Both the position numbers and the translations under genes were made by a program. A stretch of DNA of 64,000 nucleotides, from positions 3,658,001-3,722,000 of the forward strand of contig NZ_CP121671.1 of the NCBI RefSeq assembly GCF_029714185.1, read 5' to 3'. This stretch comes from Halobacillus naozhouensis. GTDB taxonomy: Bacteria > Bacillota > Bacilli > Bacillales > Halobacillaceae. The notes below the pieces were generated by a model that saw nothing but the letters and a program-made list of their open reading frames with translations, did not search any database and had not been told where the DNA came from. Of this stretch, positions 7,603 to 15,998 are shown in pieces. Positions within the stretch are counted from its first letter, which is position 1. The number at the start of each line of letters is the position of its first letter.

Positions 7603-8466
7603 TTATGCTTTTTGAGAAGAACCAAATTCACGCATTTTGCCAATAACGGTTTCCTTGATCGCGTCACGGCCAGGTCCTAAGTATTTACGTGGGTCGTATT
7701 GCTCTGGCTGCTCTGCTAGAACTTTACGCACCGCTTTACCTTGAGAAATTTGGTTTTCTGTATTTACATTGATTTTTGCTGTACCGAAAGAGATTGCCTT
7801 TTTAACATCTGCAGTTGGGATGCCTGTTCCACCGTGAAGTACAAGTGGCTTGTCAACAAGTCCCATAATTTCTTCCATGCGGTCGAAGCCAAGATTCGGT
7901 TCACCCTTGTAAGGTCCATGAACGGATCCAAGAGCAGGTGCAAATACATCTACATCTGTCTCATCAACGAGTTGTTTACACTCGGAAGGAATTGCATAAG
8001 CTGCTTCAGCATCTTCTACGATGAGGTCGTCCTCTTGTCCGCCTACACGGCCAAGTTCTGCTTCAACAGATACACCGTGGATATGAGCAAGCTCAACGAC
8101 TTTTTTCGTAAGAGCGATGTTTTCTTCTAACGGATCATGAGACGCGTCGATCATGACAGAAGTGAATCCAGCGTGAATCGCTTCTGCACACTTTTCGAAA
8201 CTTGAACCGTGATCTAAGTGAATCGCAACAGGCACAGTTGTCCCATAAGATTCCATAAGTGATTTAACCATAGCAACCACTACGTTAAATCCGCCCATGT
8301 AACGTCCGGCACCCTCAGATACTCCAAGAATAACAGGAGACTGCTCTTCTTCAGCAGCCTGAAGAATCGCTTGAGCATATTCAAGATTATTAAGGTTGAA
8401 CTGTCCTACTCCGTAACGTTCTTCCTTAGCTTTTTCTAGCATTTCTTTCATCGAAACTAACGGCAT
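7603..8466 (-). CDS. fbaA: Fructose-1,6-bisphosphate aldolase, class II
   Basis: Cleaves fructose 1,6-bisphosphate into dihydroxyacetone phosphate and glyceraldehyde 3-phosphate, a zinc-dependent step. The start is ATG at 8466, directly after AAAGGAGGATCTTTC; a reading frame extending 45 bp further upstream lacks a ribosome binding site. The 287-residue protein begins M-P-L-V-S-M-K-E-M-L, has the I-H-L-D-H-G motif (catalytic Asp85, zinc His86), the E-A-E-L-G-R-V-G-G segment and the phosphate-binding G-G-T-G-I-P loop. It is flanked by spo0F and tal in the B. subtilis order and is probably transcribed alone, since a terminator follows. Confidence 0.96.
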   Translation of the reverse strand: MPLVSMKEMLEKAKEERYGVGQFNLNNLEYAQAILQAAEEEQSPVILGVSEGAGRYMGGFNVVVAMVKSLMESYGTTVPVAIHLDHGSSFEKCAEAIHAGFTSVMIDASHDPLEENIALTKKVVELAHIHGVSVEAELGRVGGQEDDLIVEDAEAAYAIPSECKQLVDETDVDVFAPALGSVHGPYKGEPNLGFDRMEEIMGLVDKPLVLHGGTGIPTADVKKAISFGTAKINVNTENQISQGKAVRKVLAEQPEQYDPRKYLGPGRDAIKETVIGKMREFGSSQKA

Positions 8467-8860
8467 GAAAGATCCTCCTTTAGTAAAAATACGTCTAGTA
8501 TTTACTCCCATATCTTCAATTTATCTTTTTGAAAAATATGTCGTATAAGTAAGCCACATTATAAGAATACCAATACCCATTCTAAGGTGCAACACTCCAA
8601 GGATGAGATAGCGCTTTCAACTTCAAAAAGATTTTGGGAAGTAATTATTCGTATTCCATATAAAGAAGAATTTAACAATTTAATTGTTCAGAAGATGCCA
8701 TAATGCAGGATCATAAGAGAATTTTATAGAAATTGTTTACTATCCTGTACTATCAGAACTGCCATAAAAATAAGCTGAAGGTACGAAAAAATCGCCTTCC
8801 ATCCGTGCTCAAAAATACCGCGCCAGTCAAGTTATTATGCTCAGTGTGATATCATCCCCT
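8467..8860. other. Gap between fbaA and spo0F
   Basis: This 394-bp AT-rich gap should hold the fbaA promoter. TATAAT reads on the minus strand about 95 bp upstream of the fbaA start, but its -35 match (TTAGAA, 16-bp spacer) is weak. A small GAAGG/CCTTC hairpin near 8779-8801 might end spo0F transcription. I see no gene or recognised repeat. Confidence 0.35.
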
Positions 8861-9229
8861 CTAATATTCACTTACAAGACAATCCGCAATCATTTGGCGA
8901 ATTTGATGAATATCAAATGGTTTAGAAATGACATGCTTAACAAAAGAATAGTGTGTATCCGCCTGAATGGAACTTTCTGAAAGCCCTGTCATAATAAAAA
9001 CTGGTTTATCGACATGTTGACGGTCTAAGTATTGAAGCACTTCTCCTCCGCTCATTATAGGCAGATTGTAATCCATTAGAATCAAGTCCGGATGATGCTC
9101 CATTACCTGTTCACAAGCCTGTTTCCCTGTCTTGGCACTAATCGTTTCATATCCTTCACTTTTAAGAAATTCCTCTAGTAACATTCGGATTCCAGGTTGA
9201 TCGTCAATAATGAGGATCTTACTTGTCAT
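8861..9229 (-). CDS. spo0F: Sporulation phosphorelay response regulator Spo0F
   Basis: A 122-residue single receiver domain with no output domain. Acidic pocket residues Asp9-Asp10, the phosphorylated Asp53 in L-I-L-M-D-Y-N, Thr81 and Lys103 in S-K-P-F-D-I are all present. In the phosphorelay, Spo0F takes phosphate from sporulation kinases and passes it to Spo0B. The assignment rests on length, the K-P-F-D-I-x-x-I-R helix-5 signature and position between fbaA and pyrG. The beta4-alpha4 region (T-G-L-S-E-S-S, not T-A-Y-G-E-L-D) is quite unlike B. subtilis Spo0F. The ywjG gene found next to B. subtilis spo0F is missing. See the promoter entry at 9352-9410. Confidence 0.85.
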   Translation of the reverse strand: MTSKILIIDDQPGIRMLLEEFLKSEGYETISAKTGKQACEQVMEHHPDLILMDYNLPIMSGGEVLQYLDRQHVDKPVFIMTGLSESSIQADTHYSFVKHVISKPFDIHQIRQMIADCLVSEY

Positions 9230-9351
9230 GGGTATTCACAGCCCTTCTTTTACTGGTGCAAGCTGCCGAGTCACGAACCTTAAACGGTTTTTCATTATAA
9301 AAGACGAAAAGCCGCTCATTACGACGTGTCTACGGGATGCCACGCTGTACT

Positions 9352-9410
9352 ATTCTTTTTCTAAGCCATACCTTTTTCTTTCTCTAATCTAAATACTTCT
9401 AGGTTCGACA
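9352..9410 (-). promoter_or_regulatory. Candidate Spo0A box and sigma-H-like promoter of spo0F
   Basis: On the minus strand, TGTCGAA at 9404-9410 is an exact core of the Spo0A-binding 0A box. About 30 bp downstream, AAGGTAT (9368-9374) and GAAT (9352-9355) are separated by 12 bp, resembling sigma-H -35 (AGGAATT) and -10 (GAAT) elements. Together they match the Spo0A-plus-sigma-H control known for B. subtilis spo0F. The -35 match is imperfect. Confidence 0.4.
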
Positions 9411-9450
9411 GATAAACTCCTGCAATTATTGGTAATTTACATATGGTATG

Positions 9451-9478
9451 GAAAAAGACAGGCTACACAAGCCTGTCC
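9451..9478 (-). terminator. Intrinsic terminator of pyrG
   Basis: The minus strand has GACAGGCT and AGCCTGTC arms with a short loop and a TTTTT tail, 10 bp after the pyrG stop. Confidence 0.9.
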
Positions 9479-9487
9479 CTCTGAAAT

Positions 9488-11092
9488 TTATAATTTTTCG
9501 TTAATCACTGCACCGATAAAACCATGGAAGAGCTGTTGCGGACGCGTAGGTCGGGATTTAAATTCTGGGTGGAATTGACTAGCGACAAACCACGGGTGGT
9601 CTTCCACTTCGATAATTTCCACAAGGCGTCCATCCGGGCTCGTACCGGAGAAGATAAAACCTTTCTCTTCCATTTGCTCCCGATAATGGTTATTAAACTC
9701 AAACCGATGGCGATGCCGCTCATAAATCACTTCTTCCCCATAAGCTTCCATGGCCTTCGTATTCGCCTTAAGACGAGAAGGATATATTCCCAGGCGAAGC
9801 GTACCGCCAAGGTCAGTTAACTCTTTTTGTTCTGGCAGTAGATCAATAATTGGATGCGGTGTAGCTGGATTAATTTCAGCTGAATGTGCACCTGTGAGTC
9901 CAAGCTCATGACGAGCAAATTCAACAGTAGCCAGCTGCATGCCTAAGCAAATTCCGAGGAACGGGACACGCTCTTTGCGGGCATAATGAATAGCCGTGAT
10001 TTTCCCTTCAATGGCGCGGTCTCCAAACCCGCCAGGCACAAGGATTCCATCTACATCCGCTAGCTTCTCATGGATGTTCTGGTCAGTAACTTGTTCGGAA
10101 TTAACCCATTTTACTTCAACATCTGAATCATAGCTGTAGCCGGCGTGCTTTAAAGCTTCTACTACAGAAATGTAGGCATCAGGAAGTTCAACATATTTTC
10201 CGACAAGACCAATCGTAACTTTCCCTTTTAAATTCTGTACTTTATCAACGAGCTTGTTCCACTCTGTCATATCTGCCTCTTCTGTTTCCAGACCTAAATG
10301 GTTACACGTCAGCACATCCAGATTCTGGGCCTGTAATTCAAGCGGCACATTATACAGCGTATCAGCGTCGCCTGCTTCGATTACAGCATGTTTATCGATA
10401 TCACAGAATAAAGCAATTTTTTCTTTCATTTCTTCTGAGATTTCCATTTCAGTACGCAGCACAACAACGTCCGGCTGGATACCTAATGAGCGAAGTTCCT
10501 TCACACTGTGCTGCGTCGGTTTTGTTTTCATTTCCCCAGCAGCTTTCAAGTACGGGACAAGTGTACAGTGCAAGTACATTACATGTTCGCGGCCGATGTC
10601 ACTCTTAATTTGACGAATGGCTTCCAGAAAAGGAAGGGATTCAATATCACCGACCGTACCACCGATTTCAGTGATCACAATATCGGCATTCGTCTCATGT
10701 CCTGCGCGGAAAACGCGTTCTTTAATTTCATTTGTAATATGAGGGATTACTTGTACCGTTCCACCAAGGTAATCTCCACGACGTTCCTTCTTAATAACGT
10801 TTGAGTAAACTTTCCCTGTCGTTGTATTACTGAATTTGTTGAGATTTATATCAATAAATCGCTCGTAGTGCCCAAGGTCAAGATCCGTTTCCGCACCGTC
10901 ATCAGTTACAAATACTTCACCATGCTGGTAAGGGCTCATCGTCCCTGGGTCAACGTTAATGTATGGATCAAATTTTTGAATCGTTACCTTTAATCCTCTG
11001 TTTTTTAATAAACGGCCAAGCGAAGCAGCTGTAATCCCTTTTCCAAGAGACGACACTACACCGCCTGTGACAAAGATATATTTCGTAGCCAC
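9488..11092 (-). CDS. pyrG: CTP synthase
   Basis: Makes CTP from UTP, ATP and glutamine. The N-terminal synthetase domain starts T-K-Y-I-F-V-T-G-G-V-V-S-S-L-G-K-G (P-loop) and is followed by Y-I-N-V-D-P-G-T-M-S-P-Y-Q-H-G. The C-terminal class I glutamine amidotransferase domain has G-I-C-L-G-M-Q with the nucleophile Cys and a terminal H-P-E-F. GTG at 11092 is preferred: it lies 6 nt after GAGGG and gives a start equivalent to B. subtilis M-T-K-Y-I-F; an ATG at 11098 directly touches the ribosome binding site. The leader contains a CTP-sensing attenuator (separate entries). It follows rpoE, as in many Firmicutes. Confidence 0.97.
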   Translation of the reverse strand: MATKYIFVTGGVVSSLGKGITAASLGRLLKNRGLKVTIQKFDPYINVDPGTMSPYQHGEVFVTDDGAETDLDLGHYERFIDINLNKFSNTTTGKVYSNVIKKERRGDYLGGTVQVIPHITNEIKERVFRAGHETNADIVITEIGGTVGDIESLPFLEAIRQIKSDIGREHVMYLHCTLVPYLKAAGEMKTKPTQHSVKELRSLGIQPDVVVLRTEMEISEEMKEKIALFCDIDKHAVIEAGDADTLYNVPLELQAQNLDVLTCNHLGLETEEADMTEWNKLVDKVQNLKGKVTIGLVGKYVELPDAYISVVEALKHAGYSYDSDVEVKWVNSEQVTDQNIHEKLADVDGILVPGGFGDRAIEGKITAIHYARKERVPFLGICLGMQLATVEFARHELGLTGAHSAEINPATPHPIIDLLPEQKELTDLGGTLRLGIYPSRLKANTKAMEAYGEEVIYERHRHRFEFNNHYREQMEEKGFIFSGTSPDGRLVEIIEVEDHPWFVASQFHPEFKSRPTRPQQLFHGFIGAVINEKL

Positions 11093-11153
11093 AACCATCC
11101 CTCTTTCTTTTATGAACTGATCATCTTAGTAGTATTTACAGGGGGAGAAAAAA

Positions 11154-11186
11154 TAAAAAAACGCTCCCCCGTCCAGGGGAGCGTTT
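11154..11186 (-). terminator. pyrG leader attenuator hairpin
   Basis: On the minus strand AACGCTCCCC and GGGGAGCGTT arms form a very strong stem with a short loop and a T7 tract, between the pyrG start site and the pyrG gene. The 5-prime arm carries the pyrimidine-rich CTCCCC that an RNA starting with a poly-G run could pair with to prevent the terminator. It can also end rpoE transcripts. Confidence 0.85.
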
Positions 11187-11207
11187 GAACGTTCAAACTA
11201 AATTAAA

Positions 11208-11249
11208 GAGCCCAAGTAAAATATTACTGATTTGAACTTTGAAAGTCAA
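11208..11249 (-). promoter_or_regulatory. pyrG promoter with GGGC start (reiterative transcription control)
   Basis: On the minus strand TTGACT (11244-11249), a 17-bp spacer, TATAAT-like TAATAT (11221-11226), and 7 bp later GGGCTC (starting at 11213). The -35 begins 3 bp after the rpoE stop codon. B. subtilis pyrG transcripts start GGGC; when CTP is low, RNA polymerase stutters and adds extra G residues that pair with the attenuator. Each element is visible here. The mechanism is inferred from the homologous system. Confidence 0.8.
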
Positions 11250-11251
11250 CC

Positions 11252-11800
11252 TTAGGATTTATCTTCCTCATCTTCATCACCAACAAAGCTGACATCCTCA
11301 TCTACGATCTCTTTTTCTTCTTCATCCAAATCGTCTTCTTCGTAGTCACCTTCGTAATCATCATCGTCGTCATCAAGGTCCAGTTCCTCATCAGTCAGAT
11401 CGATGTCATCTTCGAGGTCATCATCGCTATCATCATATCCTTCTGCCCCTAACTCATCTTCAAGCAGCTTGGAAGGTTTCTTTTTTTTCTTCTTCTTCTT
11501 TTTTTTACGCTTTTGCGCGAGACTAGCGATTTCCTCTTCTATTTGTTCTACAGGGTACCAGCTTTTCAGACCCCATCTATTCGTTCCAATTGTCATGAAT
11601 TGACCGTCTACATTTAAATCTGTGTAAAACTGGGCAATATATTGTTCTTTCTGAGCTTCAGTAAATCCTTTCATAGAAGAAATGCGATCAAAGATATCAT
11701 TAAAATCCATCGCTTCTCTCTTTTCTTCCAAAATTAATGTTGCGAAATCAATCATAGATATTTCTTCAATCTGTTTTTTACTCAGTTCTTTTACACTCAC
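11252..11800 (-). CDS. rpoE: RNA polymerase delta subunit
   Basis: Firmicute-specific RNA polymerase subunit that increases transcript specificity, recycling and sensitivity to initiating nucleotide levels. The N-terminal HARE-type winged-helix domain covers about residues 1-88, ending W-G-L-K-S-W-Y-P. A basic tract at 97-108 (Lys-Arg then ten Lys) is followed by a disordered tail of about 70 residues made mostly of Asp and Glu. In B. subtilis the shorter lysine tract and acidic tail act together on RNA and DNA binding. The start is GTG at 11800, 10 nt after GGAG. It sits directly upstream of pyrG; the repeat and gap upstream separate it from the acyl-CoA genes, to which it is linked in B. 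subtilis. Confidence 0.95.
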   Translation of the reverse strand: MSVKELSKKQIEEISMIDFATLILEEKREAMDFNDIFDRISSMKGFTEAQKEQYIAQFYTDLNVDGQFMTIGTNRWGLKSWYPVEQIEEEIASLAQKRKKKKKKKKKKPSKLLEDELGAEGYDDSDDDLEDDIDLTDEELDLDDDDDDYEGDYEEDDLDEEEKEIVDEDVSFVGDEDEEDKS

Positions 11801-11931
11801 GATCCAAGCACTCCTTTACTCATCAAATAATCTATACATTACATCATAGACATACGGATAACATTTAATCATACCAACCATTATATGTTCAGCCACAACA
11901 AAAATCAAATCCCATATGCATTCACCTGGAT

Positions 11932-11984
11932 TATCCTGCCACCTCAGGTCATCCAGATTCTGGATGACCTGAGGTGGCAGGATA
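11932..11984. repeat. Perfect 53-bp palindrome, copy 1
   Basis: Two 26-bp arms (11932-11957 and 11959-11984) are exact reverse complements around one unpaired base. The inner 19 bp, CCACCTCAGGTCATCCAGA, is identical to that of a second copy at 33229-33279. The outer 6-7 bp of the arms differ between copies yet are self-complementary in both. It lies between the divergent rpoE and the small membrane protein gene, so here it is not obviously a terminator. Confidence 0.9.
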
Positions 11985-12086
11985 TGGAAGTCAGTGAGAG
12001 GAAAGACCTCTCCATTCTAACCTCTTGGAGTTACCTAATATTTATCGTAAAATAGAGGAAGATAGATATAAAGGAGACATGACGCT

Positions 12087-12404
12087 ATGAAGACGCACCC
12101 TTTTGATTGGGTATTACTTTCCATCATTGCTGTAGCCCTTGGCATATGGGTCTTTACAAATTACGGCATCATCCACGAAAAACACCTGACCGAAGCCACT
12201 CTGACTGAGAAAACCCACGGAGAAAACGGGTATTTCATAACCGTAGATGATCAAAAACTAAAAGTTAAGAATACCAGCACATGGATGATCCTAAAACCTG
12301 GCGAAAGCTATGAAGTTTCATATGAGTGGTATGGAAACAACCATCCGTACATAGTCGAAATTAATCAAGCACACGACGATGATAGTGTTGGAAGCGGTCA
12401 TTAG
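12087..12404 (+). CDS. Small membrane-anchored protein of unknown function
   Basis: The 105-residue product has a short charged N-terminus, one hydrophobic segment at about 8-27 (likely a membrane anchor or uncleaved signal) and a roughly 75-residue domain outside the membrane with repeated Thr/Lys and Y-E-V-S-Y-E-W-Y. The C-terminus is Asp/His rich. I recognise no family. It has a good AAAGGAG site 10-12 nt before ATG and stands alone between rpoE and icmF, both on the opposite strand. In related genomes short hypothetical membrane proteins are common in this part of the ywj region. Confidence 0.7.
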   Translation: MKTHPFDWVLLSIIAVALGIWVFTNYGIIHEKHLTEATLTEKTHGENGYFITVDDQKLKVKNTSTWMILKPGESYEVSYEWYGNNHPYIVEINQAHDDDSVGSGH

Positions 12405-12545
12405 GCCCCGCAGGACGCGGGGGCGTTTGGTGTTGGCACATGCCCCACACGACGTGGGGTAGTTCGGTGTTGGCACAGGACGTGCCGGTTTTAACCGAAC
12501 TTCCATGGATGCCGATCTTAGTCGAACTTCCTCAGCTTCGAGAGC
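12405..12545. repeat. Dispersed TTCGAACTTCC-type repeat, copy 2
   Basis: After a CCCCGC/GCGGGG hairpin directly following the upstream stop codon, GTTGGCACA occurs twice, and GTGGGGTAGTTCGG and CTTAGTCGAACTTCCT occur in the same order as in the copy at 5240-5345. TTTTAACCGAACTTCC is an extra unit. The AGTTCGG and CCGAACT words are complementary, so the RNA or single-strand DNA could fold into several alternative hairpins. The rest of the 334-bp gap holds only the icmF terminator. Confidence 0.6.
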
Positions 12546-12666
12546 GTTTGCGCCTTTTTTATGCGTTTAATCTATTATGCACAAAACCGACTGTCGAATG
12601 CCCTCACAATCTGTTCGACACTACAACTTGTCTGTAAGCCTAATTGCACATGTAACGAAAGTAAAC

Positions 12667-12706
12667 AGAAAGAGTCCATCCTTTCAAAAAAAGATGGACT
12701 CTTTTC
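12667..12706. terminator. Intrinsic terminator of icmF
   Basis: AAAGAGTCCATC and GATGGACTCTTTT arms (about 12 bp) with a loop of about 12 nt. The minus-strand side ends the icmF cluster, and T-rich sequence on both sides suggests it works in both directions. Confidence 0.85.
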
Positions 12707-12738
12707 TTTACCTGGCTAGCATGCCCAGCAAATCCTGC

Positions 12739-15700
12739 TTACATATTACGACGGTACTGCCCGCCTACTTCGTACAGGGCATTCGTAATCTGGCCAAGGC
12801 TCGCAACTTTTACCGTTTCCATCAATTCAGCAAAAATGTTCCCTCCGCCGCTTGCTGTTGCTTTTAAACGATCAAGTGCTTCAGCCGTTTCCGCTTCATT
12901 TGACTTCTGGAAGTTACGCAATTCTGTGATCTGGTGTTCTTTCTCTTCCTTATCAGCACGCGCAATATCCATAGAATTAATATCATCTTCTGTCAGTGGA
13001 TTCGGGTTCAAGTACGTATTCACCCCGATAATCGGCAGCTCGCCAGAATGCTTCTTGCCTTCATAGTGCAACGATTCTTCCTGAATTTTACCGCGCTGAT
13101 ATTGACGCTCCATGGCACCCAGCACACCGCCGCGGTCGTTCATTCGTTCAAATTCCTGCAGAACCGCTTCCTCAACAAGGTCGGTCAGCTCACGAATAAT
13201 GTAAGCCCCCTGCAAGGAATTCTCATTTTTCGTTAACCCAAACTCTTTACTGATAATCATTTGTATGGCCATCGCACGTCTTACAGATTCCTCAGTTGGC
13301 GTAGTAATTGCCTCATCATAGGAATTCGTGTGTAAGGAGTTACAATTATCCTGGATGGCAATCAAGGCTTGCAATGTCGTACGAATATCATTAAAATCAA
13401 TTTCCTGTGCGTGCAGAGAACGGCCGGAGGTTTGAATATGATACTTCAACTTCTGACTGCGTTCGTTGGCACCGTATTTATTTTTCATCACAATCGCCCA
13501 GATTCTGCGGGCAACGCGGCCAAGAACGGTATATTCAGGATCCAGACCATTTGAGAAAAAGAACGACAGGTTCGGTGCGAATTTATTAATATCCATGCCG
13601 CGGCTTAAATAGTACTCCACATACGTGAACCCATTTGCCAGCGTAAACGCAAGCTGTGTAATCGGATTCGCTCCCGCTTCTGCAATATGGTAGCCGGAAA
13701 TTGACACAGAATAATAGTTACGGACTTCATGATCGATAAAATACTGCTGAATATCACCCATCATTCTCAGGGCAAATTCTGTCGAGAAGATACAAGTATT
13801 CTGACCTTGGTCTTCTTTTAAAATGTCTGCCTGCACTGTACCGCGCACAACATGAATCGTTTCCTCTTTAATTTGCTGCGCTTCCTCTTGATTCGGCTCG
13901 CGTCCGTTTTCTACCGTAAACTTGTTCAGCTGCTGATCAATTGCCGTGTTAAAAAACATCGCCAGAATAATCGGGGCAGGGCCGTTGATCGTCATCGACA
14001 CAGAGGTGGTTGGGTCAACGAGATCAAAGCCGTCATACAGCTTCTTCATATCCTCAAGTGTACAAATGTTCACACCGCTTTCGCCGACTTTACCGTAAAT
14101 ATCCGGACGTTCATCAGGATCTTCCCCATATAGAGTCACTGAGTCAAACGCTGTACTTAACCGTTTCGCATCATCACCCTCTGACAGGTAATGGAAGCGG
14201 CGGTTCGTACGTTCCGGTGTACCTTCACCCGCAAACTGACGCTTCGGATCTTCCCCTTTTCGCTTAAACGGAAAAACGCCGGCTGTAAACGGAAAAGCAC
14301 CTGGCACGTTTTCACGCCGCAGCCACGTCAAACGGTCACCCCAGTCGTGATAGGCTGGCAGTGCCACTTTAGGGATCTTAGTGCCTGATAGGCTTTCCGT
14401 CGTCAGGTCCATAGTAATTTCTTTATCACGAACTTTAAATGTGTAGGTTTCGCCACTATAACGCTCGTGAAGATCATCCCAATCTGCAAGTTTTTCACTC
14501 GATTCACGGTCCAATTTGCGTTCATAATCTTCCACTAATCGCTCGATGCTTGCTTTATGCTCACTCTCTTCAAGTAAGTCAATGGTTCCTTTAAGCTGAT
14601 AGAGCCTGCGCGCCTGATCTGCTTGTTCGTTTGTATGCTTATGATAATCACGAACCGCCAGTGCAATATCACGCAAGTACTGTTTCTGTTCATTCGGAAT
14701 AATCACGTTTTGCTTTTCTACTTTATCAACACGTTCAAATGACGTATCATCCTGCCAATCATACGCTTCATTCAGCTTATCGATAATCGCAGCAAATAGC
14801 GTGTTCGTTCCTGGGTCATTAAACTGGCTGGCAATCGTACCGTAAACAGGGAATTTTGTGACATCCTGATGGAACAGCATGTGACTGCGTTCGTACTGTT
14901 TACGCACCTGGCTGAGCGCATCTTCAGAACCCTTTTGTTCAAATTTATTAATCACAATAAAATCTGCAAAATCAATCATGTCAATTTTCTCAAGCTGTGA
15001 AGGCGCACCAAATTCGGCCGTCATGACATACATGGACAGGTCGGTAATATCGGTGATCGCGGCATTGCCTTGCCCAATCCCGCTCGTTTCAACAATAACG
15101 AAATCAACACTAGCCGCTTTCACGACCTGAATCGCTTCTTCAATCGATGTGGATAACTCAGAACGCGCCTCACGAGTAGCGAGTGAGCGCATATACACGC
15201 GCGGGTTGAAGATCGCATTCATACGAATCCGGTCGCCAAGCAGCGCACCGCCTGTTTTCTTTTTCGTCGGGTCAACAGACAGAATCGCAATTTTCTTATC
15301 AGGGACTTCGTTAATGAAGCGGCGGATCAGCTCATCCGTCAGAGAACTCTTCCCAGCCCCGCCTGTTCCGGTAATTCCCAGCACAGGGATCGTCTTCTCG
15401 GTCGTCTCTTCGACCGCCGTTTCAAACGCGGCCACAGCTTCCCGTTCTTGCTTTGGCGTATTTTCTACATAGGTAATAAAGCGTGCCATCGCCTGGTGGC
15501 TGCCTTTTGTCAAATCTTCCACTGCTTCCTTAACGTTAAGCGGCGGCAGGAAATCACATTCTTCGATCATCGTATTGATCATGCCTTGCAGTCCAAGTTC
15601 ACGACCATCTTCCGGTGAGAAAACACGAGCAACACCGTAATCATGAAGCTCCTTAATTTCACGCGGAAGAATAACACCTCCACCTCCGCCATACACACGA

Positions 15701-15984
15701 ATATGGCCGGCTCCTTTTTCTCTTAAAAGATCGACCATATATTTGAAATATTCCACGTGTCCGCCCTGGTAAGACGAAATCGCGATCCCCTGTGCATCTT
15801 CCTGAATGGCCGCATTGACAACTTCTTCCACGGAACGGTTATGGCCAAGGTGGATAACCTCAGCTCCTGATGCTTGTAAAATTCTGCGCATAATATTAAT
15901 CGACGCGTCGTGTCCATCAAATAAACTGGATGACGTCACAAAGCGCACCGGATGTTTAGCTTGATAAACGTGCGGTTGTTCCAT
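12739..15984 (-). CDS. icmF: Fused isobutyryl-CoA mutase (IcmF)
   Basis: Adenosylcobalamin-dependent enzyme that interconverts isobutyryl-CoA and n-butyryl-CoA, with a built-in GTPase chaperone. The 1081-residue protein has an N-terminal B12-binding domain (about 12-140) with the cobalt-ligand motif D-G-H-D-A-S (His25), a MeaI-type G domain from about 200 with P-loop G-T-G-G-A-G-K-S-S (206-214), and a mutase TIM-barrel and substrate region filling the C-terminal half (R-R-F-H-Y-L-S-E-G-D, Y-G-x-P-D-E-R-P-D). Domain order B12-GTPase-mutase distinguishes it from methylmalonyl-CoA mutase. Some family members prefer pivalyl- or isovaleryl-CoA, so the best substrate is not certain. AAGGAGGAG precedes the ATG. 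It is the last gene of the acyl-CoA cluster. Confidence 0.95.
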   Translation of the reverse strand: MEQPHVYQAKHPVRFVTSSSLFDGHDASINIMRRILQASGAEVIHLGHNRSVEEVVNAAIQEDAQGIAISSYQGGHVEYFKYMVDLLREKGAGHIRVYGGGGGVILPREIKELHDYGVARVFSPEDGRELGLQGMINTMIEECDFLPPLNVKEAVEDLTKGSHQAMARFITYVENTPKQEREAVAAFETAVEETTEKTIPVLGITGTGGAGKSSLTDELIRRFINEVPDKKIAILSVDPTKKKTGGALLGDRIRMNAIFNPRVYMRSLATREARSELSTSIEEAIQVVKAASVDFVIVETSGIGQGNAAITDITDLSMYVMTAEFGAPSQLEKIDMIDFADFIVINKFEQKGSEDALSQVRKQYERSHMLFHQDVTKFPVYGTIASQFNDPGTNTLFAAIIDKLNEAYDWQDDTSFERVDKVEKQNVIIPNEQKQYLRDIALAVRDYHKHTNEQADQARRLYQLKGTIDLLEESEHKASIERLVEDYERKLDRESSEKLADWDDLHERYSGETYTFKVRDKEITMDLTTESLSGTKIPKVALPAYHDWGDRLTWLRRENVPGAFPFTAGVFPFKRKGEDPKRQFAGEGTPERTNRRFHYLSEGDDAKRLSTAFDSVTLYGEDPDERPDIYGKVGESGVNICTLEDMKKLYDGFDLVDPTTSVSMTINGPAPIILAMFFNTAIDQQLNKFTVENGREPNQEEAQQIKEETIHVVRGTVQADILKEDQGQNTCIFSTEFALRMMGDIQQYFIDHEVRNYYSVSISGYHIAEAGANPITQLAFTLANGFTYVEYYLSRGMDINKFAPNLSFFFSNGLDPEYTVLGRVARRIWAIVMKNKYGANERSQKLKYHIQTSGRSLHAQEIDFNDIRTTLQALIAIQDNCNSLHTNSYDEAITTPTEESVRRAMAIQMIISKEFGLTKNENSLQGAYIIRELTDLVEEAVLQEFERMNDRGGVLGAMERQYQRGKIQEESLHYEGKKHSGELPIIGVNTYLNPNPLTEDDINSMDIARADKEEKEHQITELRNFQKSNEAETAEALDRLKATASGGGNIFAELMETVKVASLGQITNALYEVGGQYRRNM

Positions 15985-15998
15985 TATGCCTCTCCTCC

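Noticed and set aside
9524..9820. Long antisense frames over pyrG, fbaA, icmF, fadF and others
   Set aside because: They are shadows of strongly conserved genes on the minus strand, without start signals of their own.
12739..15984. Methylmalonyl-CoA mutase
   Set aside because: Domain order B12-binding, GTPase, mutase in one chain is that of IcmF; methylmalonyl-CoA mutase has the mutase domain first and no GTPase domain.
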